Shown: positions 42,908 through 52,226, numbered from the stretch's first letter. The stretch is DNA of 64,000 nt from Phocaeicola_A sp045647865 (GCA_045647865.1 JAZRMW010000024.1:1-64000), one strand, 5' to 3'. The notes: a model not told the origin generated them from the sequence alone. Made by a program: numbers and translations.

Positions 42908-43993
42908 CTATTTCCAATCATCCAATTCCAAATCAGGCAAACTATCCACCGCCTGCTGCTTGACCTTATCAATGATATGTACATATTTCTCCGTATGACG
43001 GACTGTTGAATGTCCTGCCAAAACGGAAGCAGTCTTAATATTAGCACCCTGTAACATGATATTCGTTATGAACGAATGACGCGCACAATGAAAAGTTATA
43101 TGTTTCTGAATGCCTGCCCTCTTAGACCAGATTATCAGAAGACGCCGCATATAAGAATATGACGGAAGTTGAAAAACATAATCATCAGGTTCTCCACTCT
43201 TCTTACGCAATAAATTGACAGCCGTCATACTCAGATTCAAATGTAACACTGCACGCGAAGAATGACTCATGACTTTTTGCTGACGAATAACCAACATACT
43301 CCGCTGAAAATCTACAGAACGATACCTCAATGCCACAATATCACACCAACGAAGCCCCGTATAACAAGCAAATAGAAACGCCCGCTTCACTTCGCTATAT
43401 TCCAAAGGGGTTTCTGCAAGCATCTGTATTTCCTCACAAGATAATATCTCTTTGGTTATCTCTTCAGAAGAAATTAACCGGATTCCTATAGCCGGATTCT
43501 TCAGCAGCAATCCTTTCTCTACACAGTGTGCCAAACACATTTTGAACTTCTTGAAGTATCCCACAGGAGTGTTTCCATGCAAACGTTCAGATAAATAGAA
43601 GAGGAAATCTTCACAGAAAGTTTTATCCAAACAGGCCAAGGACAGTTCTTTTCCTTCGACAAATTTCTTCAGATAATTAAAAGTAGCAATAACCACTTTT
43701 ATGTCCTTCCGCCTGTAGGACGCAATGAATTGTTCAAAAACAGTTAAAATACCTACGGAAGTCTGGCAATGTGCATTGACGGAATAATTCTTTTGCATCA
43801 ATTGACGTTCACGCTCAGCGCAAAGTTGCATGGCAATCTGCATCTTCAGATTGTTTTGTTCTTGCACTTTAGAATCTGTAGGAACCTCCAATTTTATACC
43901 CAGGTACTCTTTCCAACGTTGGCCGTTTTGACAAATGTCCAAATACAACGATGCACGGCCAGTCTGCAACGCTTTCTTTCTTAATGTAATCAT
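42908..43993 (-). CDS. Tyrosine recombinase (candidate invertase of the adjacent segment)
   Basis: 361 residues: an N-terminal arm-type domain, a SAM-like core-binding domain (about 110-210) and a catalytic domain. The catalytic residues are Arg in ACYTGLRWCDIVAL, Lys in IRQQKVMSH, His-x-x-Arg in FHCARHSF, His in LAGHSTVRH and Tyr in TEKYVHII. The gene ends 132 bases from the right inverted repeat, with the layout of Bacteroides invertases that act on neighbouring sites. Its promoter is TAATTTTG (minus, 44022-44029) with TTTG 19 bases upstream. Confidence 0.88.
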   Translation of the reverse strand: MITLRKKALQTGRASLYLDICQNGQRWKEYLGIKLEVPTDSKVQEQNNLKMQIAMQLCAERERQLMQKNYSVNAHCQTSVGILTVFEQFIASYRRKDIKVVIATFNYLKKFVEGKELSLACLDKTFCEDFLFYLSERLHGNTPVGYFKKFKMCLAHCVEKGLLLKNPAIGIRLISSEEITKEILSCEEIQMLAETPLEYSEVKRAFLFACYTGLRWCDIVALRYRSVDFQRSMLVIRQQKVMSHSSRAVLHLNLSMTAVNLLRKKSGEPDDYVFQLPSYSYMRRLLIIWSKRAGIQKHITFHCARHSFITNIMLQGANIKTASVLAGHSTVRHTEKYVHIIDKVKQQAVDSLPDLELDDWK

Positions 43994-44021
43994 ACTCTTT
44001 GATATTTTAATGATTTCATCC

Positions 44022-44052
44022 CAAAATTATACACAATGAATTAATCAACAAA
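44022..44052 (-). promoter_or_regulatory. Recombinase promoter
   Basis: On the minus strand TTTG (44052-44049), 19 bases, then TAATTTTG (44029-44022). This matches the TTTG-N19-TAnnTTTG consensus well, 29 bases before the start codon. Confidence 0.72.
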
Positions 44053-44114
44053 CACCAAAGGCTGGATAAAATCAAAAAGGAGTCCAACAAACGATATATT
44101 TTTCTTAGCTTTCA

Positions 44115-44163
44115 GGAATACTTATGAACACCTTCTATCCTAAAAGCTGTTCATAAATATTCC
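44115..44163. promoter_or_regulatory. Inverted repeat upstream of the recombinase gene
   Basis: The 16-base arms GGAATACTTATGAACA (44115-44130) and its complement (44148-44163) match at 15 positions around a 17-base spacer. It lies 60-110 bases upstream of the recombinase promoter. It may be a protein-binding site; its sequence is unrelated to the 17-bp inversion repeats. Confidence 0.6.
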
Positions 44164-44191
44164 TCAAAAAGAAAATCCATTATTCAAAGAA

Positions 44192-44219
44192 AAAAGTCGG
44201 GTTTTTATTCCCGACTTTT
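44192..44219. terminator. Terminator after argF'
   Basis: The 10-bp arms AAAAGTCGGG and CCCGACTTTT around an 8-base T-rich loop, with A/T tracts on both sides, so it can act in both directions. It lies 120 bases past the argF' stop; the short gap between shows no gene. Confidence 0.85.
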
Positions 44220-44339
44220 CACCTCTTTATCAACAAGTACAAACTGTACTATACAGCCAAAAAGATAAGTTTTCCTCTCTTTCCACCGAATAATTACATC
44301 AACATCTATTCTTTCTTCTAAGAATAAATCATATTCTTA

Positions 44340-45296
44340 TTATTGAAGCCCTTCAATCAACCGCTTTAACACAACGGTAGCAGAAATCTCACGGTTGGCA
44401 GCCTCAGGAATGACTATTGACTGAGGACTTTCAATAACATCATCCGTCACTATCATGTTACGACGCACGGGTAGGCAGTGCATAAAGTACGCATTATTGG
44501 TCACAGCCATCTGGCGGTCGCTCACTGTCCATGCACGGTCTTTGCAAAGAATCTGACCATAGTTTTCACCGGTATAGGCAGCCCAGTTCTTTGCATAAAT
44601 GAAGTCTGCACCCTCAAAAGCCTTCATCTGGTCATATTCCACACGGGCATTTCCCACAAACTTCGGATCAAGTTCGTATCCCTCCGGATGAGTAATCACA
44701 AAGTCGTAATCAGCGGCATTCATCCACTCTGCAAAGGAATTGGGCACTGCTTGCGGAAGTGGACGAGGATGGGGCGCCCAAGTGAGGACCACTTTGGGGC
44801 GAGCTGTCTTCTTGTATTCCTCAATGGTGATGAGATCCGCAAAGCTCTGCAACGGATGACGTGTAGCAGCCTCCATGGAGAAAACAGGACGACCACTGTA
44901 CTTGATGAACTGGTTGAGGATAACCTCTTCGTAGTCGTAGTCGCGATTTTCAAAACGGGCAAACGAGCGCACACCAATAACATCGCAGTAGCATCCCATC
45001 ACGGGAATGGCCTCCAACAAGTGTTCAGGCTTGTCGCCGTCCATGATGACTCCGCGCTCTGTCTCCAATTTCCATGCTCCTTGATTGATATCGAGTACAA
45101 TCACGTTCATACCCAAGTTGAGAGCAGCCTTCTGTGTACTGAGACGGGTACGCAGGCTACTGTTGAAGAAAATCATCATCAGTGTCTTGTTGCGTCCCAA
45201 TTCCACATACTTAAAACGGTCTTTCTTAATCTCAAAAGCTTCTTGCAGGGCAACATTGAGGTCGCCAATATCCTGCACACAGGTAAAGTTCTTCAT
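44340..45296 (-). CDS. argF': N-succinylornithine carbamoyltransferase
   Basis: 318 residues. The carbamoyl-phosphate motif FFNSSLRTRLST (43-54) and the HCLPVRR motif are present. The sequence is the acetyl/succinylornithine type, not ordinary ornithine transcarbamylase. Residue 90 is proline (GDKPEHLLEA); in the Bacteroides fragilis enzyme a proline at this position is associated with succinylornithine, while acetylornithine enzymes have Glu here. This supports the succinylated arginine pathway of Bacteroides. proA lies 17 bases upstream. Confidence 0.9.
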   Translation of the reverse strand: MKNFTCVQDIGDLNVALQEAFEIKKDRFKYVELGRNKTLMMIFFNSSLRTRLSTQKAALNLGMNVIVLDINQGAWKLETERGVIMDGDKPEHLLEAIPVMGCYCDVIGVRSFARFENRDYDYEEVILNQFIKYSGRPVFSMEAATRHPLQSFADLITIEEYKKTARPKVVLTWAPHPRPLPQAVPNSFAEWMNAADYDFVITHPEGYELDPKFVGNARVEYDQMKAFEGADFIYAKNWAAYTGENYGQILCKDRAWTVSDRQMAVTNNAYFMHCLPVRRNMIVTDDVIESPQSIVIPEAANREISATVVLKRLIEGLQ

Positions 45297-45313
45297 ATCT
45301 TTTCTTTGTATTA

Positions 45314-46555
45314 TTATTTCCTTATTTGTCCATTTCCTTTAATAATCCACTTATAAGAGGTGATTTCCTCCAATGCCATAGGACCTCGGGCATGTAATTT
45401 CTGTGTACTGATGCCTATCTCTGCTCCAAGTCCAAATTGTGCACCATCGGTAAAAGAGGTCGGTGCATTGGCATATACACAAGCTGCATCCACCAAACGC
45501 AGGAAGCGGTCAGCTGCAACATTGTCTTCGGTTATGATACATTCGCTATGTTTTGAACTGTTCAGACGAATGTGATCAAGAGCGGCATCCAACGTAGGAA
45601 CCGTCTTGATGGCCATCGTATAGGAAAGAAACTCCGTTCCGAAACTTTCGGGAGTGGCAGGTTTCAACAATTCTGCCGGATAGTTGCCTTGCAAAACTGC
45701 ATAAGCCGGTTCATCTGCATAAATGAGCACATTACTCTTTGACAAAGGAGCACACAAAGCTGCAAGATCGGCCAAACGGTCTTCATGCATGACCAGACAA
45801 TCAAGAGCATTGCATACACTCACACGACGGGTCTTGGCATTGTTGACGATAGCCTTCCCCTTCTCCAAGTCGGCAGCCTTATCAAAGTAAGCATGACAAA
45901 TACCCGCTCCCGTCTCGATGACTGGAATCGTTGCATTGGCACGGACAAAGTTTATCAGATTACTACTGCCACGCGGTATGATCAAATCGATATATCCGTT
46001 AGCATGAAGCATCTCTGCCGTTGCTTCACGGTTAGCAGGAAGCAACTCCACCACATGCGGATTCACACCAAAACGACGAAGGACATTGTGAATGACTCCC
46101 ACAATAGCGCGATTGGAACAATCGGCATCACTTCCCCCCTTCAACACACAGGCGTTACCACTCTTGAGGCAAAGCGAGAAAACATCGAAACTGACATTGG
46201 GACGCGCTTCATATATAATTCCAATCACTCCAAAAGGGACACTTACACGAGTCAGTTCAAGACCATTGGGAAGCACATGATGTTTCAGCACACGCCCAAG
46301 CGGACTGGGTAATTGCGCCACCTTACGCATGTCGGCAGCAATATCCTGCAAACGGGCTGCGGTCAATTTCAGACGGTCGTACTTCGGATCGGTCTCATCC
46401 ATACGGGCAAGGTCCTTGGCATTCTCTGTCAAGATATAATCGGTTTGTGCTACAGCCTCATCAGCTACAGCCAACAGGATTTCGTTGATGCGGTCGTTCT
46501 CCAGCATCACCAGTTCACGGCTGGCATCCTGTACTTGCTTAAAAATCTGTTCCAT
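45314..46555 (-). CDS. proA: Gamma-glutamyl phosphate reductase
   Basis: 413 residues, an aldehyde-dehydrogenase-fold enzyme making glutamate semialdehyde in proline synthesis. Features: VPFGVIGIIYEARPNVSFD, LKGGSDADCSNRAI, the nucleotide-binding IPRGSSNLINFV, and the ALDCLVMHEDRL region with the catalytic cysteine (VSVCNALD). It is preceded after 23 bases by an esterase gene and followed by argF'. Confidence 0.95.
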   Translation of the reverse strand: MEQIFKQVQDASRELVMLENDRINEILLAVADEAVAQTDYILTENAKDLARMDETDPKYDRLKLTAARLQDIAADMRKVAQLPSPLGRVLKHHVLPNGLELTRVSVPFGVIGIIYEARPNVSFDVFSLCLKSGNACVLKGGSDADCSNRAIVGVIHNVLRRFGVNPHVVELLPANREATAEMLHANGYIDLIIPRGSSNLINFVRANATIPVIETGAGICHAYFDKAADLEKGKAIVNNAKTRRVSVCNALDCLVMHEDRLADLAALCAPLSKSNVLIYADEPAYAVLQGNYPAELLKPATPESFGTEFLSYTMAIKTVPTLDAALDHIRLNSSKHSECIITEDNVAADRFLRLVDAACVYANAPTSFTDGAQFGLGAEIGISTQKLHARGPMALEEITSYKWIIKGNGQIRK

Positions 46556-46578
46556 TTATTTCCTATTAAATTACATCA

Positions 46579-48096
46579 TTACTTCATGTACGGCAACAAG
46601 AACGCCTCTGCCACAGGCATAAATCTATCGTGTCCACGGGAATTCAAGTGAGCCGTATCAGTGTTTCCTTTCTTGGGTTGCAAGAAGGTTTCCCGAAAGT
46701 TCTCATTGGTTATGTACATTCCTGAACGGCGGGCAGCATCGAATACTGGAATACCATAGCTTCCACAGACTTCCAACGTAGCATCCACCACCTTCTGGGC
46801 CTCACTACCAATGAAATTATAAATTGTCCAACGAGTGAAGAAAAATATCTGCGCCGTGGGATAACGTTCTATCAACCCTTCGCACAAACAGCCCAAACGG
46901 AGTTTGTATTGTTCCAATCCGCCTATGGAATCAAGGGTATAGCTATCATTGTGTCCGCCTATTACTACCACATAGTCCAACGTCTCGGGCAAATCCTTGT
47001 AGCGCACGTACATGCCTGATCCCCATTTGGGGCTGTCGTAGGCCACATTACTGCCATTACGACCATAATTGAAATAGGTCATACCATGCTTACGGGCAAA
47101 CTTATAGTGCCATGTAAACATGGCCGGTTCCTTATGGTTACGCACATAGCTGTCGCCGAGGAAGGCAATACGTTTTCCGGCCAACGACGAATTTGGGACC
47201 ACATTGACACCTTCGGGCTGATAGGCCACCTGTAACAGACGTTCATAAACCTGCTCACCCAAGTATTCGGCAGCTTTCGCATCAAAATGTAAGCGGTCGC
47301 GCAGAAGTCCAGCCCTCCCCATATCTATGAGATGGATATTCACATCTTCGTCGGCCAGCCGATACATAGCTTTCTCCACATCAGCATTATAACATTTGTT
47401 GTTTTTAGCTACTGTACCCATGATGATGGGCAATTGCATGTAATCCTTACCGGTCTTTTCGGTCAAGTAACGACGGATATAATCGAACACGGCTTTCAAG
47501 TTGCCATAATAATCCTTTCCCATCTTGTAGTCACTCTCGCCTTGATGCCAAAGTAAAGCATCCACTTGATATCCGTCCTTCAAGGTTGAAAGAGTATTGT
47601 CAATACATGCATCAATCTGTCGGATAAGCGAAAGCAGGAGTGACTGTCCGCCATCGGCAGTACTACAGGTCTGTTTCAGCCATTTCTTGTCAGCTGACCA
47701 GAATTGTCCCTGGAGATTTTGCTTATCTATTGCCACGGATGTTCCTCCGACCGCCCACTTGATGACATAGAAAGGATCGCGCACCATCTGATCGAGCCAA
47801 AGATAAGTGACGGCATCGTAAGCCCACGAGTTCTCCACTCCTTGCTTGGTTGCTTTTGGCCAAAAAGGTTCAAATTGTCCATCTACCCTATTCTGTGATA
47901 TACGACAGAAGTTATAGGCTCCACGCTGAAAAGTATTCTTGTCTTTAGCCAAAGCCTTAATATAGGCGGGCAACTCGGAATTAGGGCAGCGTCCATCTGT
48001 GTTGGACTGTCCAGCCGTAATAATGACTCTTGCCGGGCGGGAAGATGCCGTGAGCACACACAGCAATGCTAATAAAAACAGTGATACTCTTTTCAT
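46579..48096 (-). CDS. Secreted sialate O-acetylesterase / SGNH hydrolase, two domains
   Basis: 505 residues with a signal peptide (MKRVSLFLLALLCVLTASS). The first domain (about 22-290) is SASA-type: nucleophile GQSN, VGGTS and WHQGESD motifs. The second (about 310-505) is GDSL-type: AFLGDSYVRN, VVIGGHND and the DTAHLNSRGHDRF end with catalytic Asp/His. It should remove acyl groups from glycans outside the cell. It overlaps proB by 4 bases (ATGA), so an exported esterase sits inside a proline-synthesis operon. Confidence 0.85.
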   Translation of the reverse strand: MKRVSLFLLALLCVLTASSRPARVIITAGQSNTDGRCPNSELPAYIKALAKDKNTFQRGAYNFCRISQNRVDGQFEPFWPKATKQGVENSWAYDAVTYLWLDQMVRDPFYVIKWAVGGTSVAIDKQNLQGQFWSADKKWLKQTCSTADGGQSLLLSLIRQIDACIDNTLSTLKDGYQVDALLWHQGESDYKMGKDYYGNLKAVFDYIRRYLTEKTGKDYMQLPIIMGTVAKNNKCYNADVEKAMYRLADEDVNIHLIDMGRAGLLRDRLHFDAKAAEYLGEQVYERLLQVAYQPEGVNVVPNSSLAGKRIAFLGDSYVRNHKEPAMFTWHYKFARKHGMTYFNYGRNGSNVAYDSPKWGSGMYVRYKDLPETLDYVVVIGGHNDSYTLDSIGGLEQYKLRLGCLCEGLIERYPTAQIFFFTRWTIYNFIGSEAQKVVDATLEVCGSYGIPVFDAARRSGMYITNENFRETFLQPKKGNTDTAHLNSRGHDRFMPVAEAFLLPYMK

Positions 48097-49181
48097 AAAT
48101 TCTCCAAATAAAGATAATCACAATGAATTAAAGGACGTTGTCCATGCTTACCTATCACATTACGAGCTTCGACGGCATCGTAAGCAACACGCCCCACCCC
48201 AATACGACATCCTGAATGGTCCATCAGACAAACAATATCGTCCTTCTCAAAATCTCCTTCTATACGAGTGACCCCTACAGGCAACAAACTTACGGTCTGT
48301 TCACCTGTAAGCACTTCCACTGCCCGTTCGTTCAGATGAATCTCTCCTTTGGCAAATCCATCAGAGTGAGCAATCCATTTCTTTACACTGCCCAACGCCT
48401 CACGATTCGGTTCAAACCGAGTACAAAGAGTCCCCTCTGAATCATGCATAAGATTGACCAGAATATTATCACGTTTGCCATTGGCAATGAATACGGTGAT
48501 ACCCTCATCAGCCACCTTGCGAGCAATGTTTGTCTTCGTAATCATTCCTCCACGGCCAAAGCCCGATTTCTCCGTCTGTATATATTCCGTCAAATCTCTT
48601 CCCAACTCCACAACAGGGATAATACGACTTGCCGGGTCGTTTGGAGGCCCTGTAAATATGCCATCAATATTACTGAGGATAACCAATGCCTGTGCATCCA
48701 TCATGGACGCAATAAGGCCACTAAGTTCATCATTATCAGTAAACATCAATTCCGTTACCGAAATCGTATCATTTTCATTGACGATAGGAATTACACCATT
48801 TTCCAGCATCACCGCCATGCAACCACGCTGGTTCAGATAATGGCGACGCGTACCGAAGTTCTCCTTCATGGTGAGAACCTGTCCTACGGGTATATGGTGT
48901 TCACGGAAAAGTTCGTAATAACGATTAATGAGTTTGGCCTGTCCCACGGCAGAATAGAGCTGACGCTGTTCGACACTGTCCATTTTCTTATCAATATGCA
49001 GTTCGCTGCGTCCCGATGCCACTGCACCCGAGGATATGAGTATCACTTCAATTCCTTCGTGCCGAAGTTCGGCTATCTGATCGACCAAGGCCGACATACG
49101 AGTGACATCCAGCGTACCATCTTTGCGCGTAAGTACATTACTGCCTATCTTTACTGCTATTCTTGTAAAGCGATTTGCCAT
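48093..49181 (-). CDS. proB: Glutamate 5-kinase
   Basis: 362 residues: the amino-acid kinase domain (IAVKIGSNVLTRKDGTLD, LISSGAVASGRSEL, NENDTISVTEL, GRGGMITK) plus a C-terminal PUA domain (LHLNERAVEVLTGEQTVSLL region). It is the first enzyme of proline synthesis and the usual feedback target. The start at 49181 is chosen because the minus-strand -7 box TATCTTTG covers 49203-49210, excluding the longer frame. Confidence 0.94.
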   Translation of the reverse strand: MANRFTRIAVKIGSNVLTRKDGTLDVTRMSALVDQIAELRHEGIEVILISSGAVASGRSELHIDKKMDSVEQRQLYSAVGQAKLINRYYELFREHHIPVGQVLTMKENFGTRRHYLNQRGCMAVMLENGVIPIVNENDTISVTELMFTDNDELSGLIASMMDAQALVILSNIDGIFTGPPNDPASRIIPVVELGRDLTEYIQTEKSGFGRGGMITKTNIARKVADEGITVFIANGKRDNILVNLMHDSEGTLCTRFEPNREALGSVKKWIAHSDGFAKGEIHLNERAVEVLTGEQTVSLLPVGVTRIEGDFEKDDIVCLMDHSGCRIGVGRVAYDAVEARNVIGKHGQRPLIHCDYLYLENL

Positions 49182-49202
49182 ATTTTCATTCTTTTTGTCG
49201 CG

Positions 49203-49210
49203 CAAAGATA
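49203..49210 (-). promoter_or_regulatory. Promoter -7 box of the proB-esterase-proA-argF' run
   Basis: The minus-strand TATCTTTG lies 21 bases before the proB start. The following genes are separated by -4, 23 and 17 bases, so one transcript for all four is likely. Confidence 0.72.
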
Positions 49211-49361
49211 GTACTTTTTATTCAAAGTGACAAAGAAACAGAGGATTCTACGCTATTTAAGGAAGAAAACAGTCTAAAGTCAACAAAAAGAGACTCAACA
49301 AAAAGATTTTACGACATCTGTTAAATTGTTTATTTTTCCTTTTTATCTGAAAACTATTCAT

Positions 49362-49369
49362 TACTTTTG
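49362..49369 (+). promoter_or_regulatory. Promoter -7 box of the metalloprotease-like gene
   Basis: TACTTTTG, matching TAnnTTTG, 20 bases before the start codon. Confidence 0.65.
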
Positions 49370-49389
49370 CAGAATAATAAATATTCAGT

Positions 49390-51771
49390 ATGCTTATGAA
49401 AAATAGACGATTACTTTCTCTTATGACTTGTTGTCTGGCCATGGGACTAAATCTGACGGCACAGACAGTAACAACGGATCCTTACATTGCAAGAGGTGCA
49501 ACAACAGCCTTTGTAAGAACAACCATCAAAGGATTCAAACTCTCTACAATGAAAGAACGCGGTGTATGTTGGAGCAGCGAAAGCAGTATGCCCACTATAG
49601 CAGATGCCCACACGACCAAAACCGTATCACAAGGAGCATCCTCATCAGGAGGAGCCATGCATCGAATCAACGATCTAACTCCCGCAACCAAGTATTACGT
49701 AAGAGGCTATGTATTACAAAAAGACTCTACCGTTTACTATAGTGAAACAGCAAAAGTTGTGACGATTCCCAAAGGAAGCATCAGTTGGAGCTATAACAAT
49801 GGCGGTCCGGCCGATGCCAACGAACGTATCAATGCAGCAGTGAAAGATGCAGTCAACTACTTAAACGAGTACACCAGTATCAGCGGATTCCACACATCGG
49901 TAAACTATGGAGCACAAACTCCTACAGCCGACTGTAGTTACGGAGGTTGGATGCGAGTGGGTCCTAATGCAAGCTATCAACGGACAGGAACCATCTTGCA
50001 CGAATTGCTACATGGTATAGGTGTAGGTACTCACTGGGTATGGCAAAACAATGCTGCATTGAGAGCAAACACAACAGGAGGAACTTGGTTGGGAGACCGT
50101 GTAACAGAGTTATTACACTTTTGGGACAACAATACAAGCAGTACACTCAATGGTGATGGAACCCATATGTGGCCCTACGGTATTAACGGAGCACACGAAG
50201 ATACTGGCAGCGAGTTGCTCTATATTGGATGTTGCCTCATAGCTCAAGCATTGGGTGAAGACGGTCTGCCTCCAACCGGCGGCTTCTGTACTCCGGCCTA
50301 TTCATTCGACCAAGAAGATACAATCAAATATTACATCAAGAACGAAGACCCCGACGGCGGTCTTTACACTTCGTATCTGAGAGAATACCGATTCAAACAA
50401 CTATTGACCAATGAAATGACAGCCGAAGAAGCGACAAAGAACGACAGTTGTGCCTGGTATATAACTTTCAATCCCCGTACCCGTTACTATCAACTGAAGA
50501 ACGTTGCTACAGGTAACTACCTGACTTACTACGGCACTGGACTAAACGGATTCAAACTAACAAATCAAGGATATGCGTCGACCAATGAGAATTTCCATCT
50601 GATGCGTTCACGAATGGATGCAGACTTCGGCGGAACTACCCAAAGCGGAATCAGAGGATACTGGATTATCCACCCCGAGTCAACGATGAGTCCCAACTGC
50701 TTGAACGCAGGAACAAACGGATTGACCAATACGGCATCATTCAACATGAGCAATGACGCCACCAAGCAACGATGGATTATTATGACTGCTGAAGAACTCC
50801 GTGAAACGGAAAAAGCATCGCAACAGGCTTCACTGAAACAATTAGACAAATCCATCGAACAGCTGAAGACACTCATGGACACTCCACATACTGAAGACGT
50901 AGTAGGTGTTGACATGAATATGAATGCCTTCATTGCTTCTATTGAAGGAATAGATACGGATGCCATCAGCATCACTGAAATCAGCAACCTTATTGCAGAA
51001 GTGAACGATTCATGCAACAGTTTCCTTGGACAAGCAACTCCAGCTGATTCCAGAAAGCCTTTCGATTTGACTTATATGATAGAGGATGCAGGAATAGCAA
51101 CAGGTGCCGGATGGTCCACTGCTCCTGTCATTAATTACAACTGCGGTGAGTTCTATCAAAAATCGTTCGATATGAACCAAACCATCATGGGATTACCAGC
51201 AGGTACATACGAACTTTGTGCACAAGGATTCCAACGTCCAGGAACTTCTACCGAATCATTCAATGATTATACAGCCGGAAACAACAAAGTAGTGGCAACC
51301 TTATATGCAGGTTCCCAGTCAACCAAACTAAAGCATATCGCCACAGAGGCACGTTCCAGCAAAATTGGTTTGGGAAATGAAGTTGCAGTAGGAAGCCCGA
51401 CCAAATATATCCCCAATGACATGCAGGCCTCATCTGCCTATTTCATGAGAGGGCTATATAATAACTCGGTTATGATAGAGCTGTCAGCCAAAGGGAACTT
51501 GAAGGTAGGAATCAAAAACACATCTTCTGCCTCCAACTATTGGACAATCTTCGACAACTTCCGCCTCTATTATTACGGAAGTCTCTCACCCGAAGAGATA
51601 ACAGGCATCGATCGACCTGTCATCACCCCCAATACTTCAGAAGCACTCTTTGCCAGTCCGGCAGACATCTATGACATTACCGGAATCTGTGTTCGGGAAC
51701 AGGCAACTAGCCTAGAAGGACTCCCCAAAGGATTCTATATTGTAAAGGGAAAGAAGGTGATTGTCAGATAA
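49390..51771 (+). CDS. Secreted zinc metalloprotease-like protein with fibronectin-type region
   Basis: 793 residues. After a signal peptide (to about residue 25, AQTV), residues 28-128 form a fibronectin-III-like region (RGVCWSS..., LTPATKYYVRGYV). A catalytic-looking zinc motif HELLHGIGVGTH begins at His204; it is like HExxHxxGxxH proteases but has one extra residue before the third His. A ricin-like or CBM-like middle and a helical linker (470-545) follow. The C-terminus IYDITGICVREQATSLEGLP with KGFYIVKGKKVIVR resembles the short sorting-tail sequences common in Bacteroidetes. ATG at 49396 is an equal alternative start. Confidence 0.75.
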   Translation: MLMKNRRLLSLMTCCLAMGLNLTAQTVTTDPYIARGATTAFVRTTIKGFKLSTMKERGVCWSSESSMPTIADAHTTKTVSQGASSSGGAMHRINDLTPATKYYVRGYVLQKDSTVYYSETAKVVTIPKGSISWSYNNGGPADANERINAAVKDAVNYLNEYTSISGFHTSVNYGAQTPTADCSYGGWMRVGPNASYQRTGTILHELLHGIGVGTHWVWQNNAALRANTTGGTWLGDRVTELLHFWDNNTSSTLNGDGTHMWPYGINGAHEDTGSELLYIGCCLIAQALGEDGLPPTGGFCTPAYSFDQEDTIKYYIKNEDPDGGLYTSYLREYRFKQLLTNEMTAEEATKNDSCAWYITFNPRTRYYQLKNVATGNYLTYYGTGLNGFKLTNQGYASTNENFHLMRSRMDADFGGTTQSGIRGYWIIHPESTMSPNCLNAGTNGLTNTASFNMSNDATKQRWIIMTAEELRETEKASQQASLKQLDKSIEQLKTLMDTPHTEDVVGVDMNMNAFIASIEGIDTDAISITEISNLIAEVNDSCNSFLGQATPADSRKPFDLTYMIEDAGIATGAGWSTAPVINYNCGEFYQKSFDMNQTIMGLPAGTYELCAQGFQRPGTSTESFNDYTAGNNKVVATLYAGSQSTKLKHIATEARSSKIGLGNEVAVGSPTKYIPNDMQASSAYFMRGLYNNSVMIELSAKGNLKVGIKNTSSASNYWTIFDNFRLYYYGSLSPEEITGIDRPVITPNTSEALFASPADIYDITGICVREQATSLEGLPKGFYIVKGKKVIVR

Positions 51772-51796
51772 GCCGCTGACAAAATCAAAAATAAAA

Positions 51797-51883
51797 TTAG
51801 GCGCGGATTACGCGGATTAACACGGATTTATTTTATACCTGATGGTTATAATTTATCCGTGAATCCGCGTAATCCGCGCCTAA
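51797..51883. terminator. Long hairpin between convergent genes
   Basis: Arms 51797-51827 and 51855-51883 pair nearly perfectly (TTAGGCGCGGATTACGCGG against CCGCGTAATCCGCGCCTAA, with two extra bases in the left arm). It lies between the plus-strand protease-like gene and the minus-strand DUF2007 gene, so it can serve both as a terminator. Same family as 3345-3413. Confidence 0.75.
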
Positions 51884-51899
51884 AAATTATACTGTCTTT

Positions 51900-52100
51900 T
51901 CAACGCGCTGTCACGATGCGGTTGGCACGTTGATAATCTTCGTCATTGACGAGAATCTTCACATTTCCACCCAAAGTCAAGTAGGGCGAAGTTATTGCGC
52001 CTAAAGTCTCATCACGCAACATGCAATCCACTTTCTCAGCTTGCAAAAGTCCTTTCACAATTTCGGCCTCCCAGAGAGAACCTTCGAATACCTCTTTCAT
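51900..52100 (-). CDS. DUF2007 (putative signal-transducing protein)
   Basis: 66 residues. The whole protein is a DUF2007 fold: VFEGSLWEAEIVKGLLQAEK, a middle VDCMLRDETLGAI and the C-terminal KILVNDEDYQRANRIV. It resembles GlnB-like small domains. The function is unknown; it stands alone. Confidence 0.8.
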   Translation of the reverse strand: MKEVFEGSLWEAEIVKGLLQAEKVDCMLRDETLGAITSPYLTLGGNVKILVNDEDYQRANRIVTAR

Positions 52101-52226
52101 ACCTTATTATATATATAGGGTTCAAAAAATCCTGTTTATACAACAAAGGCAACTGCCGTTTGTTCTTGACATATAAGTCTAACAGATGCAATCAATCCAT
52201 GAAAAAGTACGATTCGCTAATAGCAA

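Noticed and set aside
44115..44163. Second pair of inversion sites next to the recombinase
   Set aside because: The 17-base spacer is too short for a useful inversion and the arm sequence differs from the 17-bp repeats at 36.6 and 42.8 kb. A binding site is more likely.
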